From positions 620,001 to 684,000 of the forward strand of contig CAVWRJ010000013.1 in assembly GCA_963757335.1 (NCBI GenBank): 64,000 nucleotides of DNA, given 5' to 3'. Under the pieces are notes generated by a model that was given only the letters and a program-made list of their open reading frames with translations, was not told the DNA's origin and did no database searches. The translations under genes and the position numbers were made by a program. Positions within the stretch are counted from its first letter, which is position 1; each line of letters starts with the position of its first letter. Source of the DNA: DASQPA01 sp963757335 (GTDB taxonomy: Bacteria; Acidobacteriota; Thermoanaerobaculia; Multivoradales; UBA5704). Shown one piece after another: positions 35,461-45,503 of the stretch.

Positions 35461-35900
35461 GTCGGAAGTGCCCTAGTTCGTATGGTGGGATTGCGACTCG
35501 TCGGATCAAACAGGAAGGCATAGTCGCCGGTCTCCAAGATGTCGGAAGCGCCCTAATTCGTATGGTGGGATTGCGACTTCTTCGTCCGCACCGACCTTTT
35601 CGAGTAACCGGATAAGTTCCGCTGTGTCGGAAGCGCCCTAATTCGTATGGTGGGATTGCGACCGATTAACCCTGGATTCTGGGTATGATGTCTCGCGGTC
35701 AGTTTTGTCGGAAGCGCCCTAATTCGTATGGTGGGATTGCGACTTCTTGATTGCCGCCAGGAACGGACCGTCGAGGATGTGTCGGAAGCGCCCTAATTCG
35801 TATGGTGGGATTGCGACCTTCTTGTAGGAGCGCATCACGAGACCAACTCCCACAGCCCCCAATGTCGGAAGCGCCCGATCTACAGATCTGTTTGAGCGAC
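35461..35900 (+). CRISPR. CRISPR array C: six 37-bp repeats, five spacers
   Basis: Repeats start at 35461, 35541, 35626, 35707, 35781 and 35864. Unusually, the leader-proximal repeat has two changes (AAGTG and CTAG); the four after it up to 35817 match consensus; the last is the degenerate trailer-side type. Spacers are 43, 48, 44, 37 and 46 bases. The first four are unique to this array; the last (35818-35863) is the shared terminal spacer. Trailer with hairpin follows. Confidence 0.95.
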
Positions 35901-36204
35901 CCCCGAGGACTCAGGGAGGTCGCGAGGGTCCTCAGGGACCCTGGTAACGACTTTAGCGACGGTCCAGCGGACTTTAATCGAGCAGAACCGGAGGCTCCCT
36001 CCTACAGCGTCCAATGCACGAGGTCCGGTGCGCAGGTCGGCAGCCGGCAACCGTGGCAGCGGCCAGTTGCAGCGCGTCGGGCGTCTTCAGGCTGGTTACG
36101 GCCCGAAGGTGTGCCGCCACGCGGGACGGTAAACTGGGTCGGCGGGAGGCCCGTAGCCTCCCGCCTGCCGCCAGGATTCACCCTTCCCTCACACGCTCCG
36201 CTCT
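35901..36204. other. Array C trailer and intergenic region
   Basis: The first 80 bases are the copied CRISPR trailer with the CGAGGGTCC-type hairpin. The remainder has no credible gene. A 10-bp stem (36141-36150 with 36156-36165, five-base loop) lies beyond the end of the RND pump gene on the minus strand and may terminate that operon, although no T run follows. Confidence 0.5.
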
Positions 36205-39200
36205 CTACGCCTCGACCGGGGCCTTCGGAGGCTCGGCTCGCGGGGCCCGGCGGAAGAGGCGGTCTCCGATCCGGCCGAAGATTCGTGCTTCCACCAGGTC
36301 GTCGAAGAGGCTGTAGGCGACCGGGGTGCCGATCAGGGTGAGGAGGAGGGCGAGGGTCTGGCCGCCGATGATCACCGAGCCGATGGCCCGGTTGGTGGCG
36401 GCGCCGGTGCCGGAAGAGACGACGAGCGGAATCATGCCGGCGACGAACGCCATGGTGGTCATGAGGATCGGCCGCAGCCGGTCGCGGTTGGCCTCGCGGA
36501 TCGCCTCCGCCCGGGAGAGGCCGTGGGCACGGAGGTTGATCGTGTGGTCGATCTGCAGAATGCTGTTCTTCTTGACGATGCCGAAGAGCACGAGGACCCC
36601 GAGCGCCGAGAAAATATTGAGCGACTGGTTGAGGACGATCAGCGAGAAGAGGGCGAAGGGCACCGTCATAGGGAGGGCGAGGAGGATCGTCGCCGGGTGG
36701 AGCCAGCTCTCGAACTGGGCGGCGAGGATCAGATACATGAAGACGATCGAGAGCAGGAAGGCGAGGCCGAAGTTCTTCGCCGCCTTGCCCTGCTCGCGCG
36801 AGCGGCCGGTGAAGCCCGAGGAGTAGGCGGGCGGCATCTTGAGCTCACTCGCGCTCTTCGCCAGCTTGTCGAGCACCGTCTGCGAGGAGAAGCCGGGGAG
36901 CATGTTGGCGTAGAGCAGCACCTGGCGCTGGCGGGCGATACGGTTGATGAGCGACGGCCCGGTGCCGGGGCGGAGCTCGACGACATCGCGCAGCGCCACC
37001 GAGCCGCGGACCCCGAGGGGACCTCGGCCTGGGCGATTCCCTGCGGATCGCGGCGGTAGCGTGGGTCGGCCCGCACGTGCACCTCGTACTGCTCGCCGGC
37101 CTCCATGTAGGAGGTCACCTCCTGGCCGCCGACCAGGACGTTGACGGTCGAGGCGACGTCCTGCACGTGGACCCCGAGGTCGGCCGCCTTGGCGCGGTCG
37201 ATGCAGACCCGGCTCGGGCTGGCCGACGATCAGGTTCGAGTCGGCGTCGACGACCCCGGGCACCGACTTCAAATCGGCCAGGAGCTTCGCCGAGTACTTG
37301 GCGAGCTGGTCTAAATCGGGGCCGCCGACCCAGAACTGGATCTCGGCGTTGTTGCCGCCGCCGATCGCCGAGACCGGCGCCACCTGGGTGCGCAGATTCA
37401 AGCGCGCGTAGGCCGGCAGCACCTGCTGCCGGATGCGGTCCATGACCACGAACTGGTCGACCTTGCGCTTGCCGACCGGGACGAGCTTGACGTAGACCGA
37501 GGCCAGGTTCTGGGTGCGCTGGGGATCGTTGGCCACGGTCAAAACCGTCGCCTCGACCTCCTTGTACTGATGGACGCGCCGGGCGATCGACTCGGCGACC
37601 GTCTGGGTCGCTTCGAGGCTCGAACCCTCGGGGGTCCTCAGGGTGACCTCGAACTGCGATTCGTCGTCCGCCGGCAGGAAGTTCTTGTTCACCCGCGTGA
37701 ACAGGGGGCCGGGCGCAGACGAAAACGATGATAAGCGCCAGGACGACGATCCAGCGGTGGGCCATGGAGCCGTCGAGGAGCCAGAGGTAGCCCCGCTCGA
37801 TCGTCGCATAGAAACCTTTTTCCCGGGTGCTCGCATGCCCGGCGTTCGCCGTTCCGGCGTCCTGCGGTTTCAACCAGCGCGAGCACATCATGGGAGTGAG
37901 GGTAAAGGAGACGAGGAGCGACACCGCGATGGCGAAGGCCATGGTGACGCCGAAGGAGTTCATGAAGCGGCCGACGATGCCGCCCATGAAGGCGACCGGG
38001 AGAAAGACGGCGATGAGAGAGAGCGACGTCGCCAGAACCGCGAGCGCGATCTCCCCCGTCCCCTGGGCCGCCGCCTCGCGCGGCGAAAGCTTCTTTTCCT
38101 CCAGGAACCGGAATACGTTTTCGAGCACGACGACGGCGTCGTCGATGACGATGCCGACGACTAAGGCGAGCGCCAAAAGAGTGATGACGTTGAGCGTGAA
38201 GCCCATGTACTGCATCGCCGCGAAAGTCGCGATGAGCGAGGTGGGGATGGCGACCGCGGCGATGATCGTGAGCCGGAAACGGCGGAGAAAGAGGAGCACC
38301 GTGGCGGCGGCTAAGAGCGAGCCTAAGAGCAGGTGCTCCTTCACCGCGTCGACCGCGGCGGTGATGTACTCCGACTCGTCGCGGGCGATGTCCATCTTCC
38401 AGCCCTTGGGGAGCTGGCTGCGGAGCTGCTCGATCCGCTCTTTCAGCCGGTTGATGACCTCGATCGTGTTGGTGCCCGACTGCTTTCGGACCTGGAGGAT
38501 GACCGCCGGCTTGCCGTCGACGCTCGCGAGCGTCTCGGCCTCGGCCTGGCCGTCCTCCACTTGCGCCACGTCGCGGAGCTTCACCGCATAGCCGTTTTTC
38601 TGGGCGACCGGGATGTCGCCGAACTCGGCCGGTGTGCCGACCCGGCCGTAGGTGCGGAGCGTCAGGTCGCGGATCCCCTGCTCGACCTGGCCGCCGGGGA
38701 TCTGCACGTTCTGGGTCTGCAGCGCGCGGACGACGTCGGCCACGGTCAGGCCGACGCCGGAAAGCTTGGTCGAGTCGGTGATGACGTTGATCTGGCGCGG
38801 CCGGCCGCCCACGAGCTTGGCCTGGCCGACGCCGTTGATCGATTCGATCTGGCGCTTCAGGCTCTTGTCGGCGAACTCGGTGATGTCGCGGATGGGCGCC
38901 GGGCCGGAGAGCGCGATCAGGAGGATCGGCTGGGCGTCGGGATCGATCTTCTCGATGATCGGCGGATCGGCCTCCTTGGGGAGCTGGGCGAGGACCGAGT
39001 TGATCCGGTCGCGCACCTCCTGGGAGGCGATGTCGCCGTTCTTTTCGAGGTCGAAGGAGGCGATGACGACGGAGGTGCCCTCGGACGAGGTCGAGATCAG
39101 CTGGTCCATGCCGGAGACGGTGTTGACCGCCTCCTCGATCTTGTCGGTGATCTCGGTCTCCATCTCCTCCGGGGAGGCGCCGACCAGGCGGGTGGTGACG

Positions 39201-39340
39201 GTGATCGTCGGCAGGTCGACCTTGGGGAAGCGGTCGACCCCCAGCTTGACGTAGGCGAAGAGGCCGACGACGACTAAAGAGAGGATGAGGACGGTCGCGA
39301 AGACCGGCCTCCGGATGCAGAGCTCAGCCAGCGATTTCAT
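36205..39340 (-). CDS. RND (HAE1/AcrB-type) multidrug efflux permease, three frameshifts
   Basis: Starts MKSLAELCIRRPVFATVLIL and shows the RND plan: first helix, porter domain (VDLPTITVTTRLVGASPEEM), TM block with GIVIDDAVVVLENVFR carrying the paired Asp of proton relay, second porter half (PADDESQFEV), second TM block (LFGIVKKNSILQIDHTINLR), ending PPKAPVEA. The frame breaks near 37710, 37215 and 37020, each beside G/C runs, yet protein homology continues across all three, so assembly indels are likely. Inner-membrane proton-driven exporter of drugs or metabolites. Its ATG overlaps the adaptor stop (ATGA), placing it last in tetR-OMF-adaptor-pump. Confidence 0.85.
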
Positions 39341-40427
39341 CGGCGGCCTCCTTTCGCCGGGGTCGCCGGGGTCGCCGGGGCCGCCGGCGCGCCGGGCGTA
39401 CCGGGGGAGACCTGCAGCTCGACGCGGGCGAAGAGGCCGGGGTCCAGGCGGCCGTCCCGGTTGTCGAACTCGGTCTCGACGTTGAACGAGCGGGTGGCAG
39501 GGTCGACGACACCGCCGACCAGGGTCACCCGCCCGTTGAAGGGCTCACCGGGGTAGGGATCGACCGAGGCGGTGACCGCCTGGCCCCGGTGGACGGCGGA
39601 GAGGTAGCGCTCGGGGAGCTTGAAGCGGAGCTTCAAGGGCGAGGTCTGGGCGACGACGAAGGCCACCGAGTTGTCGCCCAGGCGCTGGCCGACGTCGGTC
39701 CGCTTCTCGGCGACGACGCCGTCGATCGGCGAGCGGAGGACGGCGTCCGCCAGGCGCTGGCGGGCGAGGTCGCGCGCCACGAAAGCCGAGCTGCTTGGCC
39801 GCCTTGGCGGAGTCGTAGGCCGAGCCGGAGCGGTCGTAGGCCGCCTGGGAGACCGAGTTCTTGGCGATCAGCTCCTTCTTGCGGCCGAGGTCGCGCTCGG
39901 CATCCTGGGTCGCCGCGTGGGCGCGGGTGACGTCGACCTGCGCCCGTTGGAGGTCGAGCTTCAGATACTCGGTCTCGAGCTCGAGGAGCGGCTGGCCGCG
40001 GTGGACCCGGGCCCCCTCGTCGACGAGGACCCGGCCCACACCACCGGGGAGGCGCATGGCGGGGACGGAGCGGACCGGAGAGACAAGCTCGCCGGTCGCC
40101 GCGACCTTGCCGCCGTCTTCGGAGCCAGGGTTGGCGGCCGCCTCGGCGGACCGGGCCGGAGCGCCCGCGGCATTCGCGGCATTCGCGGCGGTCGGAGCGG
40201 CCGACGCGGAGGCCGGTGCGGCGGCTTCCGGCCTGGCGATTCCCGCGACCGGGGTCACGTCGGAGGGCAGGGCCGGCTCATTGGCGGGATTGGCGGGATT
40301 GGCGGTATCGGTCGAACCGGCCGCGGTCTTGGCAGCCAGAGAGGTCGGCATGCCCCGCAGCCCGCCAGGCCGATCCGGCGAGGAGCAGGGCGGAGGCGAG
40401 AACCGACGACAGGGTATGGCGCTTCAT
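39337..40427 (-). CDS. RND efflux periplasmic adaptor (membrane-fusion protein), frameshifted
   Basis: The ATG at 40427 follows GGAGGG and overlaps the outer-membrane-factor stop. Starts MKRHTLSSVLASALLLAG; a lipobox-like LAGC is visible in an alternate frame near 40360, suggesting a lipoprotein and one lost base. Then an Ala/Pro-rich linker, the biotinyl/lipoyl half-motif GGVGRVLVDEGARVHRGQPL, a helical hairpin (ELIAKNSVSQAAYDRS), a break near 39780, and the second half LRSPIDGVVAEKRTDVGQRL with beta-barrel text to KGGRR. Links the pump to the outer-membrane channel. Confidence 0.8.
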
Positions 40428-41806
40428 TTTGCACCCTCCTCGAAAACAGTCTTCTTGAGCAGGCCCGCCGCCGCCCAGACGCGGAGCTCGGCGAGGTCAC
40501 GGTGGGGGGGGCCGGTGGCGACGGCGCGGCGGGCATCGGCGAGCGAGGCCTCGGCAGCGGCGAGGTAGAGGGCGGTCGTCTCCTGGGCCCGGTAGAGGTC
40601 CAGGCCTGGGCGTACTCGGCATCGCTCGCGGTCAGCTGGTCTCGGGCGAGCACCAGGCTCGCCTCGGCGGCATTCAGGTCGACGAGGGCGCGGCGGACGT
40701 CCTCGCGCACCCCCTGGCGGGTCTCGGCGAGCTGCAGCTCGGCCTGAAGCTCCTGCTCCCGGGCCACCGCCACCCGCGCCTTCACCTCGCCACTGTCGAA
40801 GATGGGGACGTTGAAGTTGAGCGAGAACTGACCGTCAGCGGTCGGCCGGAAAGGGGGAGCGCTGGGAGATGTAGGCGCCGCTCGCGGTGACGACCGGAAG
40901 TAGACCGCCGCGCTGCTTGCGGACCTCCAGCCGGGCGTTCTCGACCGCCAGGTTGGCCTCCGCCACCTCCGGGCGCCCGCGCTCCGCCTCGACGAGCAGG
41001 GCGGCCTCGGGCGGCAGCTGGGGAAGACGGCGCCCGGCGGGCCGACGCGGATCGGCTGGTCCAGGGCTAGGTCGACCCGCAGCCGGCTCTCGCTCTGGTC
41101 GCGCTGGCGCTGGGCCTCGGCCAGCCGGCGCTGGGCGGCCTTGGTGTCGGCCTCGGCGCGCAGCACGTCGACCCGGGTGCTCTCGCCGGCCTCGAAGAGG
41201 TTCTGCGCCTGCTCGCGCCGCTGCTGGGCGAGGCCGATGTTCTTTTTTTCGACGTCGATCAGGGCGTCCCCCTGGGCGATCCCCAGGAAGTCGGCGACGA
41301 CGGCGATCAGGAGGTTCTCCTCGGCACCCCGGCTCCCCTCCTGGGCGGTGGTGACGGCGAGCCGGGCCTGCTCGAGCGCGCGCCGCTCGCGGTTGCCGGC
41401 GTAGATCGGCTACGCCCCAGGTTCACCCGGTAGTTCCAGTCGTTGCGGGCGAGGATGATCGTGCGGTCCTTGCCCGAACCGAAGCCGGCCTCCAGGCTGT
41501 TGCGAGTGAGAGCGCCGGCGAGGCTGATCTTGGGCAGAACCGACGAGATGGCGACTCGGGTCTCTGCCTCGGCGATCGCGATCTGGGCTCGCGTCCGCCC
41601 GAGGGCGGGGTTGGCGGTCAAGGCGCGCTTCAGGGCGTCGTTGAGCGTCAGGGTCACCGGGGTCACTGGTGTCACTGGGGTGACCGCAGCGGTCGCAGCG
41701 GTCGACGCGGTCGAGCGGGGGCCGGCGACCCCTGCCCGCGAGCGGGCAGGCCTCCTAACAGGAGGGGCAGGACTCCCCCCCAGACGAATATGGATCGTAG
41801 GGTCAA
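40424..41806 (-). CDS. TolC-type outer-membrane efflux protein, several frameshifts
   Basis: A TTG start at 41806 follows AAGGAGAG. The signal peptide is split by a frame change (TLRSIFVWG, then LLLLGGLPARGQ). Family text is spread over frames: LTLNDALKRALTANPALGRT, AETRVAISSVLPKISLAGAL, then QFSLNFNVPIFDSGEVKARV and ARVAVAREQELQAELQLAET, LNAAEASLVLARDQL near the end. At least four single-base breaks lie between 40600 and 41420. These are TolC repeats of long coiled helices plus strands forming a trimeric channel. The stop overlaps the adaptor start. Confidence 0.75.
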
Positions 41807-41834
41807 CGTTCTCTCTCCTTAGTCGTGACGGGGA

Positions 41835-42493
41835 TCAGCAGTCCCGGCCGGCCATACCCTCATCCGGCGCCGGGGCGCGCAGCCCCGCCGCCAGGAAGGT
41901 CACCAGATGATGGGTCGCCCCCTCCGCTCCGCCCAGCGGGCAGCGACCGTCTGAAAAGCGCTCGATGGCTGGCCGCAGGCCACGGTGTGGCCGAGGGCGC
42001 CGGCGACGAAGTGGAAGCGCCAGACGATCTCTCGGTTCGGCAGCTCGGGAAGCAGCCGGGCAAAGGCGGCGGTGAAGCGGTGGAAGACCTCCGAGAACTG
42101 CTCGATGAGGATCTCCCGGGTCTCGTCGTCCGGCTCCATGAAGGCGCGCCCCATGAGCCGCCCGAAGGCGCCGTGGGAGGCTTCGCGGGCCATGTCCAGG
42201 GCCGGTGCCAGAAAGGCGTGGAGCACCTCCTCGACGCCGCCCCCGGCCGCCTCGGACGCTTCCAGCCGCCGCAGCCGCTCCGCGTTCAGGGGTGCCAGCC
42301 GGCGGGAGAAGACCGCCCCGACCAACCCCTGCTTGGAGCCGAAGTGATAGTGCACGGCGGCGAGGTTCGCTCCCGCCCGCTCGGTGATGGCACGGAGCGA
42401 CCCGGCCTGGATGCCCCGCTCGGAGAACAGGCTCTCCGCGGCGTCCAGCAGGCTCTCCCGCTACGGTTCCGATCTGCTCGCTCGTCTTGCCAT
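41835..42493 (-). CDS. TetR-family repressor of the efflux operon (disrupted reading frame)
   Basis: The HTH region reads SLLDAAESLFSERGIQAGSL, RAITERAGANLAAVHYHFGSKQGLVGAVF, a classic TetR DNA-binding domain. The ligand-binding part has a TetR C-terminal pattern to the end (GATHHLVTFLAAGLRAPAPDE), with a frame change near 41970. An in-frame TAG at 42461-42463 separates the presumed ATG at 42493 from the HTH; a base error or an alternative start would explain it. First gene of the efflux operon; an inverted repeat just upstream is the probable operator. Confidence 0.75.
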
Positions 42494-42495
42494 AA

Positions 42496-42524
42496 TCAAA
42501 CGTCCGATTGAAACGAACGTTTGA
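42496..42524 (-). promoter_or_regulatory. Putative TetR operator
   Basis: The inverted repeat TCAAACGT (42496-42503) and ACGTTTGA (42517-42524) lies immediately upstream of the repressor start. It overlaps a second partial palindrome, AAACG-AACGTTT. This is AT-rich against its surroundings and placed where autorepression of the tetR-efflux operon would occur. Confidence 0.6.
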
Positions 42525-42566
42525 ATCATCGCTTGGATTCCAGGGCTTGTCAACCTCGCCGCACTA

Positions 42567-42644
42567 GGTCCGTTCGAACCTGCGGGCGGTCTCCTTCGGG
42601 GGCGTCCGCCCAGCCAGTCGTCCGTCCGCGGATTCAAACCGACC
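42567..42644. repeat. REP/MITE-like palindromic element, copy 2
   Basis: Shares with 5617-5709 the ordered blocks CTGCGGGCGG, CTCCTTCGGG, CAGCCAGTCG and CCGTCC. Outer arms GGTCCGTTCGAA and its near-complement at 42633-42644 pair imperfectly. It sits in the gap between the efflux repressor and the deiodinase-like gene. No coding sequence. Confidence 0.55.
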
Positions 42645-42725
42645 CGTCGGCCGGTCGTGACGGTTGAATACGCCCAGGAAAGAGGGTAGGTTGCGTCCCT
42701 GTCTCGAATCGGAGGTGACAGCTTG

Positions 42726-43378
42726 GTGAAAAAAGTCCTCCTGGTGCTCGGGCTGGCGGTCCTCGGGGCTGCCGGCTACATGGTGGCCAAGATCGGGCCG
42801 CGAAACGTCGTCGGCCTCCTGCGCTACGACCAGCGCCACCCCGGTACGCTCCAGGTCGGCGACCGGGCCCCCGACGTGACCCTGACGGGGCTCGACGGCG
42901 CCCTCGGCGGCTGCTCGCGGGGAGCGGCGACCGGCCGGTCGTCCTCGTCTTCGGCAGCTACACGTGACCGCCCTTCAGGCGCTCGGTCGAGCGCGTCGCG
43001 GCTCTCTACCGGCGGTACGGTGAGCGGGCCCGGTTCGTCACCGTCTACATCAAGGAGGCTCATCCCTTAGACGAGTGGCAGATGGAGGACAACGAGAAGC
43101 AGGGGGTCTGCTACCGGCAGCCGAAGACCCTCGCCGAGCGGCTCGCCATCGCCAACGACTTCACCCGCCGCTTCGGCTACCCCGTGCCGCTCGCCGTCGA
43201 CGGCATGGACAATCAGGCCGAGCGGCTCTACTCCGGCTGGCCCGAGCGGCTGTACGTGATCGACGAGGCGGGGAAAATCGTCTACAAGGGCGAGCCCGGC
43301 CCCTTCGGCTATCAACCCGAAGAGGTCGAGGCCTGGCTGGCGAAGCGGTTCCCCGGTCCGCCGGGCACCGTGGGCTGA
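42726..43378 (+). CDS. Iodothyronine-deiodinase-like thioredoxin-fold protein, probable selenoprotein
   Basis: GTG at 42726 (or TTG at 42723) after GGAGGTGACAG. Residues 3-22 are a signal anchor. APDVTLTGLDGA opens the thioredoxin fold; a missing base near 42890-42912 shifts frame, after which the text is DRPVVLVFGSYT-TGA-PPFRRSVERV. Deiodinases have FGSxT(U/C)PPF, so the TGA at 42965-42967 sits exactly at the catalytic selenocysteine. Downstream, IKEAHPLDEWQ, QPKTLAERLAIAND, VDGMDNQAERLYSGWPERLY and GPFGYQPEEVEAWL are family hallmarks, in frame with that TGA. A SECIS-like hairpin follows. Bacterial members are likely peroxide- or thiol-redox enzymes, not hormone enzymes. Envelope-facing. No selenium genes are in the window. 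Confidence 0.8.
42965..42994 (+). promoter_or_regulatory. UGA selenocysteine codon and bacterial SECIS-like hairpin
   Basis: After the in-frame TGA, a 6-bp GC stem (GCGCTC 42979-42984 with GAGCGC 42989-42994) closes the loop GGTC. The loop begins 17 bases after the codon and starts with G. This agrees with the accepted bacterial SECIS model (apical loop about 16-37 bases after UGA, G in the first two loop positions). SelB would bind it to insert selenocysteine. Confidence 0.7.
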
Positions 43379-43394
43379 GCCGAGCGGAACCGCG

Positions 43395-45074
43395 ATGGAA
43401 CCCGGTCTTCCCAGCCGCTCCGGCCTCCCGGGGCCACCGAGTCCCCAGCCCCGATCGCCCCGATCGCCGCCCGCCCCTCCCGCGCCCACACCTGGGCGCT
43501 CTTGGGGCTCTTCGCCTGGGCGCTGGTGCTCTTCGCGGTGGGCATCCATTGGGGTCTGCCGAACTGGATGGCCTGGGCGGGCGACGCGCGACCCCCCCAC
43601 CTGGGGGAAGGCGATCTCGCCCGCCACCCCCACCGGCTGGCACGCCCGCTATCCGCCCTCCACTTCGCCCTGCTCTACTGGACCTCCTGGCCGCTGCGCG
43701 TCCTCGTCGACCACAAGGTGCTGGCGCTCGACGACTTCGCCGCCAACACGCTCTTGACCTACTTCGGCCGCCTCGTGAGCCTGGTGATGGCCCTGGCGAC
43801 CCTCGGGCTCGTGTACCGGGTGGGCCGCTAGTCTACGATCGCCGCTCGGCCCTCTGTGCGGTCTACTCACCGCTTCGATCGCGCCCTTCGTCTACTACGC
43901 GAAGATGACGAACCTCGACGTCCCCTACCTCTGCTGGTTCGCCCTCTCGCTCCTCGCCTACGTCCGCGCCATCAAGGACCAGCGCCTGCGGGACTACCTG
44001 CTCTTCGGCGGGGCGGCCGCCGCCGCGGTGTGCACCAAGGACCAGGCCTACGGCCTCTACATGCTCGCTCCGCTCGGCCTCATCGCCGGCCTCTACCTGC
44101 ACGACTTCCGGGATCGCGGCCCCCTCCGGGGCCTCCTGCGCTCCCTCTTCGACCCCCGGCTGATCGCCGGCGGGCTGACCGCCGCTTTCTGCTTCGCCCT
44201 CTTCCAGGGCCTGTTCGGCAACTTTCATCGCTTTGAAGTCCACGTTCATCTCCTCCTCGGGCCGATGAGCGAGGGCTACAAGGACTTCCCCGACACCTGG
44301 GCCGGCCACTTCGATCTGCTGAAGCTCTTCCTCCGCCAGATCGCCTTCGCGCTCAACCCGGCCCTCACCCTGGCCGCCGTCCTCGGCCTCCTGCTGACGC
44401 TCTACAAGGGGGTGAAGCGGCGGGACCGGGAGGAGGTCTTCCTCCTCGGCTGCATCTTCCTCCTCGTCGTCTCCTACTACCTGACGTTTTTAAACCTCAT
44501 CCTCTTCACCTTCGACCGCTACGTCCTCCCCGTGGCGGTGCTCCTCGCCCTCTTCGGCGGCCGGTTCCTGGGCGAGCTTCTGGCGCTGCCGAGCGAGCGA
44601 CCGGCGCCCCGCCGGGCGGCCCTGGCGCTTGTGGGTTTAGTCGGCCTCTACAGCGCCCTCTACGCCAGCTCGGTCGACTTCCGGCTGCTCGCCGATTCGC
44701 GGTACTACGTGGAGGACTGGCTGGAACAGAGGGGGGTGAAGCCGGAGCAGGTGCTGGCGATCGGGCGGCCCCACCACGTGCCGCGCTTCGACCGCATCGC
44801 CTGGGAGAAGGTCCTGCGCTCGGACGGCCAGGCCCTGCTGGAGAGGAAACCGGACTATGTGACGGTCAACCTCACCGACATCCGCCGTCCCTCGGAGGCG
44901 GAGATGACGGAGCGGTTGAAGAACGGCGATCTCGGCTACCGGCTGGTCTTAGACCACCAGTCGAAGCCGCTCCTCGATCTCCTCTCGGCCGACGACGTCG
45001 GCTCGTCGCAGCGCTTCATCGACCCGGAGATCGCGGTGTACGCCCGGAACCCGGGCGAGGGGACCGCGAGGTAG
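43395..45074 (+). CDS. Membrane glycosyltransferase, GT39/ArnT-like (frameshifted)
   Basis: Polytopic membrane protein. After a Pro-rich start at ATG 43395, one frame gives WALLGLFAWALVLFAVGIHW, a luminal loop HLGEGDLARHPHR, and LLTYFGRLVSLVMALATLGL; breaks near 43480, 43832 and 43858 lead to VYYAKMTNLDVPYLCWFALS, AAAAVCTKDQAYGLYMLAPL and several more helices, then a soluble C-terminal part (about 44690-45070). The TNLDVPYLxW pattern is typical of dolichyl-phosphate-mannose-type GT39 enzymes that move sugars from lipid carriers. Substrate unknown. It may be co-transcribed with the deiodinase-like gene 16 bases upstream. Confidence 0.75.
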
Positions 45075-45129
45075 GAGGCCCTCGGTCAGGAAGAGGTTCC
45101 GGGCGTCCACGGTTTTGCGGCGATGACGT

Positions 45130-45340
45130 TCTGCTTTGCAGCGGAACCGTTCTTGTTTGGAGCCGCGCAGCTCTGTTTTGCGGCGGAGCGGTTCTCAGCC
45201 GGAGCGGTGCAGCTCCGTTTTGCGGCGGAGCGGTTCTCAGACGGAGCGGTGCAGTTCCATTCCGCGGCGGAGCGGTTCTCAGCCGGAGCGGTGCACCTCC
45301 GTTCCGCGGCGGTTGACCTCGGCTCCGCCGCGTTGGATCT
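45130..45340. repeat. 42-bp tandem repeat built of two 21-bp halves
   Basis: Four to five imperfect units of CTCCGTTTTGCGGCGGAGCG plus TTCTCAGCCGGAGCGGTGCA in alternation. The 21-base half period keeps any frame open and gives a plus-strand seven-residue repeat (xFAAERF / SAGAVQL) within an ORF at 45123-45503; the minus strand gives NRSAAKR / SCTAPAE. No ribosome site or homologue recognised, so I do not call a gene. The decay of the repeat to both sides resembles slippage. See the 21-bp repeat at 52600-52813. Confidence 0.75.
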
Positions 45341-45503
45341 GCTCTCGCCCAAAACGGTTTTACTCCGCCGCAGTCGAGTCTCAACCGCGCGCAACAAGAA
45401 CGTCTCCGCGCCAGTCGAATGCACCACCGCGGCAGACCCGTGCCGGTCCGGAGCAGTCCGGTCGCGATCCGCTCCCTGCGCCGACGCTCCGGAGCCCGCC
45501 TGA

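Noticed and set aside
42461..42463. In-frame TAG in the tetR gene as a recoded codon
   Set aside because: No pyrrolysine context or downstream element; the gene has another frame error, so a base error or a different start is simpler.
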